Shown piece by piece: positions 58,066 to 64,000 of a DNA stretch of 64,000 bases. Each line of letters starts with the position of its first letter. The stretch's first letter is position 1. Below the pieces are notes generated by a model that searched no databases, was not told the origin of the DNA, and saw only the letters and a list, made by a program, of their open reading frames with translations. This DNA is from Prinia subflava (Eukaryota > Chordata > Aves > Passeriformes > Cisticolidae): positions 1,240,001-1,304,000 of the forward strand of contig NW_026960608.1 in the NCBI RefSeq assembly GCF_021018805.1. Reading direction: 5' to 3'. A program made the translations under genes and the position numbers.

Positions 58066-60774
58066 TCAATTTTCAGCACTCTCCGAGTCTTCTTGAGGTG
58101 CTTCAGGTAAGTCGTCGCTGTCTCTGTGAGTGTCACCGCCGGTTGGTATCTTTTCTTGTGGACACGCACGGGTAAAGCGACTCGGCACCCAGACAGGTCC
58201 TGCTTCTCCTGCAGAAACACACATATAACCGCGACCATTAAACAAGACTGGACTGGGTCCCTGCCATTCACCCGTTCGCATGTCTCTGTGATATACGTAA
58301 AGTCCTGGAATTGCTTGTGGTCTCCCTTCTTTCACAGCCTGGTGGTGGATGACAACTGCAGGCTCTTCTCGCCCTTCTGCTAGGCATAAGTAATTTAACG
58401 TGAACAGTACTTTAGATAAACGATTGGTCACATCTAGGTCATTATTTTGCTTCTGTTTTGCGAGATACTCTTTCAGCGTTCGATGAGCCCTTTCCACAAT
58501 GGCTTGGCCAGTAGGAGAGTGAGGAATCCCGGTAGTATGTTTGACTCCCCACTTTTGCAGAAACCTAGCAACTCGTTGTCCCACATAAGCTGGACCATTG
58601 TCAGTTTTGATTTCTGCAGGCACTCCCATCACTGAAAAGCAAACAGTCAAATGTCTCTCAACGTGCAGAGCTCTTTCCCCAGTTTGTGCTGTGGCCCAAA
58701 TGAATTTGGAGTAGGTGTCAATAGTGACATGAACATATTTCAACCTTCCAAACTCTGGGATGTGTGTTACATCCATTTGCCACAGTTCCAGGGCTTTCAT
58801 TCCTCGAGGATTCGTGCCTAGGCCAAGACCTGGCCCGTGATGACTGCATTGAGGGCAGGCACGCACAATCCCCTGTGCATCGTTCATAGATATTTGAAAT
58901 TGACGACGCAAAGCTCTAGCATTCTGATGGAAGTTCTCGTGGCTGTTGCGAGCTCTGACAAATTTGCTTTCAGGAGGGACATGGGCAACGCAACTGACTG
59001 CAGCATCTGCCCGTGCATTGCCTTCTCCCAAACCATTGTTGCACTGATGACTACGAATGTGCATCACGCAAAAGGCATGCTGACGCTGTCTGAGTATACT
59101 CCTCAGTCGCAGAAATAGTTCTCCGAGGCGCTGATTCTGAGTGGTCTTAATGAGTGCATCTTCGATTCTTTGTACCACTCCAACCACATACAAAGAATCT
59201 GACACCACATTAAGAGGTTCCTTGTTCCAGGTTTGCAAAGCCCAACACACTGCTCCCAGCTCCATGGTCTGCAAGCTGTCTCCGGCTTCACTGTGGATTA
59301 AATGCTGCTTCCATTCTCCTTGCTGTTTCCACACACACACAGCTCTTTGTGTCTTTCGGCCGGCATCCGTATAAACTGTTCTGCCGTCCACAGGTGTCAT
59401 GGAACACAAAGGCTTCTCCAGCCACTGATGGCGTGCAATCAGAGTCCACATCAGACCCTTTGGCTGTCGATTGTGAACCACACCTGTAAAACCCAACAAT
59501 GCTTCTTGCAGCTCCACAGAATGTCTCAGCTTCCAGTCCAGATCTTCATTTCTGATCGGAACACTGATATCTGCCGGTTCTTCCCCATCGATCTCTAAGA
59601 TCCTATCTCTCCCTTTTCTGATGAGCATAGCAAGGGCTTCTGTTCTTGTCATAACACGACTCTTCGGCTGCACCGGCAAGAACACCCATTCAATCACCCC
59701 AGCTGTCGATTTTGACCCAGACTGGTGTTCCCCCTTTTTCTTTTGCCATTGAAAGATGATGGCAAACGGACAGGCATCTGCGTTGGAGAGGAACAGTGAC
59801 AGTGGCAGGTGTTCTATGCGGCGAATGCTCCAACCCCGTTGCAGCTTCTCTGACACCTTGACTAAGGCTCGTTGCTGTTCAGGGGTACATTGTCGAAGGC
59901 TACTGGCATCATTACCGTGTAGCCATGGTAGAAACGGTTGCAAGTCCTCATTGGTGATTCCTACAATGGGACGAACCCATTGCAGGTCTCCAAAAAGTCT
60001 CTGAGCATCATATAACGTTGAAATGTTGGTATGTAAAGTAATTTTCTGTGGCCGGATTTGTGCACTCGTGATCAGCCATCCTAAGTACTTCCACGGGGCT
60101 GATCGCTGTATCTTTTCCGGGGCCACAGTCAGACCACGATGTTTTAACTGCGTGATCAGCCAGTCCAAGTCCTCTGTGGGCAGAGGCTCCTTAGTAGCAA
60201 CAAGGATGTCATCGACGTAGTGATAAATCATTGCATTGGAAAAACGCTGACGAATCGGCTGCAAAGCCCAATTGACGAATATCTGGCACATGGTAGGCGA
60301 GGTACGACTTCCCTGAGGAAGAGTTACCCATTCATACCGTTGTGCTGGCGCTGCTCTGTTAATAGATGGCACAGTGAAGGCAAAGCGCTGAGTATCTTGA
60401 GGGTGGAGTGGGATCGTGAAAAAACAATCCTTCAAATCGATGATCACGATGTCCCACCCTTGAGGAATCATGGTCGGTGCTGGCAAGCCTGGTTGCAGAG
60501 CACCCATCGCTTGCATCTGCTCATTAACCTTACGAAGGTCATGTAGCAGTCTCCATTTCCCTGATTTTTTAGGGATGACAAAAATCGGTGTGTTCCATGG
60601 ACTCACTGAGGGTCGAATGTGACCTGCTTCTAATTGTTCCTGCACCAATTGCTTGGTAATTCGCAGCCTCTTCTCTGTCATTGGCCACTGCTCAACCCAC
60701 ACAGGGGTATCCGTCAACCAGGTGATTTTTAAAATGGGTGGCTGCTCTGCAGTGGCCACTAAGGAAAATGCCGG
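58066..60774 (-). CDS. pol: Pol: reverse transcriptase, RNase H, integrase
   Basis: Open frame of about 900 residues with no ATG needed. It is entered by a -1 shift from pro, opening at 60774. Numbering from the GTG at 60759: RT has D108 and YVDD at 181-184. RNase H has D465, E500, D521 and D585. Integrase has the zinc-binding H607, H611, C635 and C638 and catalytic D663, D720 and E756 with 35 residues between the last two. All catalytic residues are present and no stop interrupts. The RT start (TDTPVWVEQWP) and the separate pro frame are betaretroviral traits. It ends 78 bp before the first env ATG. Confidence 0.93.
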   Translation of the reverse strand, partial: PAFSLVATAEQPPILKITWLTDTPVWVEQWPMTEKRLRITKQLVQEQLEAGHIRPSVSPWNTPIFVIPKKSGKWRLLHDLRKVNEQMQAMGALQPGLPAPTMIPQGWDIVIIDLKDCFFTIPLHPQDTQRFAFTVPSINRAAPAQRYEWVTLPQGSRTSPTMCQIFVNWALQPIRQRFSNAMIYHYVDDILVATKEPLPTEDLDWLITQLKHRGLTVAPEKIQRSAPWKYLGWLITSAQIRPQKITLHTNISTLYDAQRLFGDLQWVRPIVGITNEDLQPFLPWLHGNDASSLRQCTPEQQRALVKVSEKLQRGWSIRRIEHLPLSLFLSNADACPFAIIFQWQKKKGEHQSGSKSTAGVIEWVFLPVQPKSRVMTRTEALAMLIRKGRDRILEIDGEEPADISVPIRNEDLDWKLRHSVELQEALLGFTGVVHNRQPKGLMWTLIARHQWLEKPLCSMTPVDGRTVYTDAGRKTQRAVCVWKQQGEWKQHLIHSEAGDSLQTMELGAVCWALQTWNKEPLNVVSDSLYVVGVVQRIEDALIKTTQNQRLGELFLRLRSILRQRQHAFCVMHIRSHQCNNGLGEGNARADAAVSCVAHVPPESKFVRARNSHENFHQNARALRRQFQISMNDAQGIVRACPQCSHHGPGLGLGTNPRGMKALELWQMDVTHIPEFGRLKYVHVTIDTYSKFIWATAQTGERALHVERHLTVCFSVMGVPAEIKTDNGPAYVGQRVARFLQKWGVKHTTGIPHSPTGQAIVERAHRTLKEYLAKQKQNNDLDVTNRLSKVLFTLNYLCLAEGREEPAVVIHHQAVKEGRPQAIPGLYVYHRDMRTGEWQGPSPVLFNGRGYMCVSAGEAGPVWVPSRFTRACPQEKIPTGGDTHRDSDDLPEAPQEDSESAEN

Positions 60775-61523
60775 TCAGTAGTCAAAACCATCCCTATTTG
60801 GGAAAGCACATCTCTTCCTAGCAGCCCCAGAATCTCTTCATGCATTGGCACAACATATAGATGAGCCACAACCACTTGTCCATCTTCAAAGATGATCCGA
60901 ATAGGATCTGCACTTATTGAGGGAACAGTCAGGCCTCCTACGCCCACAACGCGGGTATAGGGGGATGTCAAAGGCCAATGAGAAGGCCAATGTAATTTGT
61001 TAATTAAAGATATGTCTGCGCCGGTGTCTGGAAGTGGTTCCACGCCAATAACTTCATCGCCTCGTTGCAGTTTCACTGCAATCCGTGGCCGCTCGTGTAA
61101 ATCCACTGTAAGGAAAACACTGTGTCCCATAGAGCCAAAGCTCTCAGCTCCGCCTTCGGCTTCCGCAGGCTGCTTTTGGGACTGACGACGTGGCAGGATG
61201 TTCTCAAAGGGGATGATCTGAGCAATCTTGCTCCCCTTTGGGATTGTCACAGGAGGCTGCAGGGCATAAACCATTACTTTTAACTGTCCAGTGTAATTAG
61301 CATTGATGACTCCTGGCACCACCATAATACCCTGTTTGCTCGTGGAGGCTCCTCCTAATATCAAACCTCCAGCTGAGGAAACTGTATTATAGATGGGTTC
61401 AGAGACATCAGTCGGGATTAGAGTGACTTCCTTATCTTGCAAGGTGACTTCTTCTGCTGCTGTTATGTCCACACCAACACTTCTCCACGCAGCAGGTCTG
61501 GTCCGTCTCAATGAGTCTTTTTT
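60759..61523 (-). CDS. pro: dUTPase-like domain plus aspartic protease (pro frame)
   Basis: Reached by -1 frameshift at the A6G heptamer in gag. The first ~110 codons resemble a betaretroviral dUTPase (SVGVDIT start, PGVINANYTGQL, PKGSKIAQI). The aspartate normally found in the third dUTPase motif (GVID) is N here, and the GRSS-like second motif is changed, so activity is doubtful. The protease follows, with the catalytic DTGA at 61017-61028 and the flap/hydrophobic LLGRDVL near its end. The TAG at 60759-60761 overlaps the pol frame. This dUTPase-then-protease order in its own frame is a betaretroviral feature and is absent from alpharetroviruses. Confidence 0.88.
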   Translation of the reverse strand, partial: KKDSLRRTRPAAWRSVGVDITAAEEVTLQDKEVTLIPTDVSEPIYNTVSSAGGLILGGASTSKQGIMVVPGVINANYTGQLKVMVYALQPPVTIPKGSKIAQIIPFENILPRRQSQKQPAEAEGGAESFGSMGHSVFLTVDLHERPRIAVKLQRGDEVIGVEPLPDTGADISLINKLHWPSHWPLTSPYTRVVGVGGLTVPSISADPIRIIFEDGQVVVAHLYVVPMHEEILGLLGRDVLSQIGMVLTTDRHFP

Positions 61524-61776
61524 GGGGTCTGGTGGGTTGAGGCATTGATTTGTGTCTTGGCGCGCTGCCTCGGCGCGCTGGCCGTGAAGTTTCCCTGTTT
61601 CCTGCAGATCTCTGTGGCATGGGTGTCCACATTGCAGTGGTGACACCAAACAGGCTTTTGGCAGGTCCGCCTGAAATGACCCATTTCACCACAGCGGTTG
61701 CACTGGGACTTTGCCGCTGATTTTTTGTTAGTAAAACGGTTGAAGGGCTTTCCCGTCAATGCAGCTGCGATAACAT
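61508..61776 (-). pseudogene. gag: gag remnant: nucleocapsid only
   Basis: Only the 3' end of gag remains, directly after the primer binding site. It holds two zinc knuckles of the C-X2-C-X4-H-X4-C type (CNRC...GH...TC and CHHC...TH...EIC), which bind the viral RNA, then a basic tail ending in TGA at 61508-61510. Matrix, capsid and the gag start codon are deleted. An apparent start further upstream lies in the LTR and is not a gag start. Confidence 0.88.
61517..61523 (-). other. gag-pro -1 frameshift site AAAAAAG
   Basis: On the minus strand A AAA AAG in the gag frame, six bases before the gag stop codon: a canonical X-XXY-YYZ slippery heptamer. Shifting by -1 leads straight into the open pro frame. 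Confidence 0.85.
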
Positions 61777-61794
61777 GTCCCTGTTCGGGCGCCA
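61777..61794 (-). other. Primer binding site, tRNA-Lys (Lys3 type)
   Basis: Minus strand TGGCGCCCGAACAGGGAC, one base after the 5' LTR. It is complementary to the 3' end of tRNA-Lys3, the primer used by several betaretroviruses and lentiviruses. Alpharetroviruses use tRNA-Trp. Confidence 0.93.
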
Positions 61795-61795
61795 C

Positions 61796-62195
61796 TGTTG
61801 TCGAACCCTGGAAAGACTGGGGACTAGAGTAACGTGAGACCAAACCAGTATGGTTTCCAGCACGAACTCCGCTTTATTCCGCGAGATGGCCGGTTAAGTA
61901 CAGAGCAGATAGTTTACAGTAACAGGTGCATTGTGATAGGCAGTGAGCATACAGAAGTATGTAAGCAATCTAGGATTAAGGTGGCTACGGAGATCTAGTG
62001 CCATTACCTCCATGCTGCGAGTGGCCATACCTTAACACATACCTAGTAGGAGATAAGGTTATCTGCTACTACGTACTCGGAACGTTCCGCGGCCTACTAG
62101 GCCCAGGCCTGAGGCCTAGTTTGGCCTAGTCTGGAATAGCTCAAATGGTATCTGTGAGCATATCATGCCCACGATACCTGAGAAACTCGGCCACA
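61796..62195 (-). mobile_element. Provirus 5' LTR (400 bp)
   Basis: Same length and ends as the 3' LTR, with one mismatch at 61956. Contains the AATAAA signal of R. The promoter would read leftward through the provirus, towards EFNB1. Confidence 0.95.
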
Positions 62196-62201
62196 GCAGC
62201 A

Positions 62202-63825
62202 CGGGCTCTTTCCCAGTGATCAGGGTGGATGTTCATCCCCTGGTGTCATGGGTATAAACAACAGCCACAGCAACTGCCAAAAATTTTGGGAATATAATCC
62301 CAAAAGCCCAGAAAATACCCCCAAGGGATGTCCAGGGATCATGAGGAGACCTGGATGGGCTCCTTCCTGCAGTGCCCCAAGCAGCTCATGGAGCTGGGCA
62401 TCTCAATGCCCTCTTCCTCCTCCTCCTTCTCTTTCTCCTCTGCCTCCTCCTCCTCCTCTTCTGCCCTGACTGATGACTCTGGCTGGAGAAATCCTGCTTT
62501 TTTTGCCTCATGTTCATGCTAAGCGAGCTGGAGCAAATCACCCCAGCATTTGCATTAACAGCAGTTGCTACAACAAGATCCCAGCCAAACCCAATACTGG
62601 AAACTCAGCTTTCCCCCCATCCTTAGTACTTCCAGATGGAGCCCAGTGCTCCCACCAAAGGATAGGGGCCAACCCCCCTTTCTGCTCCCAGCATGGACCT
62701 GTCCTTTGGCCCCAGGCTCTGGAGGGGACAAGGAGGGACAGATGCGCTCTTTGTCCCAGCTCCATGCCTGGTGCCAGAGCAGGGAAGGGCCCAGCAGTTT
62801 TCCCTGTTTCCAAAGCAGCAAATTTATTTCTGCTTACATCAGAGAAAACTGAAAAAAATCATCATAAAAGAGAAAAAGATCAGGATATTCTGCAAGTCCC
62901 TTCGGATCTGTGTACAGGAAGATATCCTTGGAATAACATCAGCAGCCCCAGCATTCCCTTTGGAGCCAGCCAGGAACGGCCTCTTCGGGCACTAAAAGCA
63001 CTCTAGCAGAGTGCTAAAAGTACTCATTATCCAGGCGGGAATCATCAGCACGGCACAGGTCCCAGGTATTAAGTAGGTAGCATGACCTGGCACGGGCTCC
63101 TTGGCTTACTCCTCCTCACACACATGTGGCTTTGTCATTAAAGCCTCCAGGCAGAGATGTTCCCTAGGAACGGCCAGGAGCAGAGGGCTTGGCTCGTCCG
63201 TCACCTCCCTGTGCCCGGAGACCCCCATCCCACGGAGCTGACAGCTCCTTTATTAGAGCTGGAGCAGTTGGGTCTCTGCCAGGTGCTTCTGATAAGAAAA
63301 TCCATTGCTTGGTGGGGATGTGGGGTGTTGGGGAGCACCCGGACCCCCCACACTCACCAGTGCTGCTGTGTCCCCTTCCATGGGTTGGAATTCCTCTGCT
63401 CAGGTCCTCATCCTGTGGGAAGCTCATTAAACAATCAGGCTAATTTTTGGCCAGACCTTGCATGAGCCCAGCACTGCTTTGGGCAGAGATTCCTGCTCTT
63501 TCCAGCCATTCCAATAGAAAATGGGTTCCACTGCTTCCTCCAGGTGGTTTTGTTCTTCCTCTCTTTTGTTGGGACTAAGCCTGCTGCAGAACTGCCATTG
63601 AATCCTCCCAGAATCACAGCAGCTCCCATCAGGATCACCAGCTCCAAGACTGCACAAAGAGCCTTCACACAGATAAAACCCCCCAAATTTAAGTCACGGG
63701 TTCTTGTTTTACACCCACACTTTTGCAGCTGTTGTTTCCAAACCTTCCTTTGCAATTGTGAGGAAAGGGAGGCAGAGCATCCCAGCTGCATGGGAAGTGA
63801 ACATGGAGCCTCTGTACAGGGAATC
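62202..63825. other. Intergenic DNA, nothing recognised
   Basis: No gene or large repeat seen. A pyrimidine-rich CTC/CCT microsatellite lies at about 62405-62465. Confidence 0.6.
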
Positions 63826-64000
63826 ATGGAATCACAGACTGCTTTGGGTTGGAAAGGGCTGTACAGACCAGGGTGTCCTTCCACCCCTTCCATGGGTAAG
63901 GACACCTTCCACTATCCCAGGTTGCTCCAAGCCCCATCCAACCTGGCCTTGGATACTTCCAGGGATCCAGGGGCAGCCATATCTTCTCTGGGCACCCTGT
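63826..64000 (-). mobile_element. CR1 LINE 3' end, cut by window edge
   Basis: Begins with the reverse CR1 tail (AATCATGGAATCACAGACTG), then TTTGGGTTGGAAAGGGCTGT and GACACCTTCCACTATCCCAGG. Continues past the right edge. Confidence 0.9.

Larger units (their letters stand above)
56300..62195 (-). mobile_element. Young endogenous betaretrovirus-like provirus, gag-deleted
   Basis: 5.9-kb provirus on the minus strand, flanked by the 6-bp duplication GCAGCA (56294-56299 and 62196-62201). Order on its own strand: 5' LTR, primer binding site, nucleocapsid remnant, dUTPase-protease, pol, env, polypurine tract, 3' LTR. The LTRs match at 399 of 400 positions. Pro, pol and env are open. Matrix and capsid coding and the leader are missing, so it cannot be autonomous. 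It lies about 8.5 kb upstream of the EFNB1 start in the same transcriptional direction. Confidence 0.95.

Noticed and set aside
60220..60546. Plus-strand frames opposite pol, such as 60220-60546
   Set aside because: Antisense shadows of the intact pol gene.
61777..61843. Apparent gag start codon at 61843
   Set aside because: It lies inside the 5' LTR and reads across the primer binding site, so it is a chance extension of the nucleocapsid remnant.

Overview
The window looks like bird nuclear DNA, most likely from a songbird. The evidence is three intact exons of an ephrin-B1 (EFNB1) gene, 5'-truncated CR1 LINE fragments with ATTCTGTG-type tails, many LTRs typical of avian endogenous retroviruses, and GC-rich introns without SINEs. 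The songbird assignment is an inference from the mix of LTR families. EFNB1 runs on the minus strand. Exon 1 (47671-47786) sits in a CpG island, exon 2 (12690-12967) encodes most of the receptor-binding domain, and exon 3 (642-734) encodes its end. Intron 1 is about 34.7 kb and intron 2 about 12 kb. The exons for the stalk, membrane span and PDZ-binding tail lie beyond the left edge. I recognise no other host gene.

The introns and the upstream flank carry many retroviral LTRs. I could bound most of them by target-site duplications (TSDs) read from the sequence. Copies with 5-bp TSDs (ERVL-like by that criterion) lie at 1694, 3479, 8764, 20132, 24212 and 25459. Copies with 6-bp TSDs (ERVK-like) lie at 16526, 23591, 28684, 31785, 36479 and 53200. 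CR1 fragments, mononucleotide runs, a GGGAAT/GAGAG satellite and several degenerate minisatellites fill part of the rest. About 1 kb of extremely T-rich DNA followed by A-rich DNA lies just upstream of the EFNB1 CpG island.

From 51.5 to 56.1 kb is a nested composite. An older LTR is interrupted by a younger solo LTR (51590-52562). An 885-bp segment containing a solo LTR and its TSDs is present twice in inverted orientation (53044-53928 and 55259-56143). A fragment of retroviral integrase followed by an LTR lies between the arms.

From 56300 to 62195 is a young provirus on the minus strand: two 400-bp LTRs differing at one position, a GCAGCA TSD, a tRNA-Lys primer binding site and a polypurine tract. 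It has open dUTPase-protease, pol and env frames, but its gag is reduced to the nucleocapsid zinc knuckles joined directly to the primer binding site. Its pro-pol is of betaretroviral type, while its Env resembles alpharetroviral Env.

The observations I rate highest are a tandem array of covarying stem-loops at the 3' end of one LTR family (37114-37245 and 28684-28800), a perfect palindromic POU-dimer (MORE) site plus octamer in another LTR family, the 885-bp inverted duplication, and the mosaic gag-deleted provirus.
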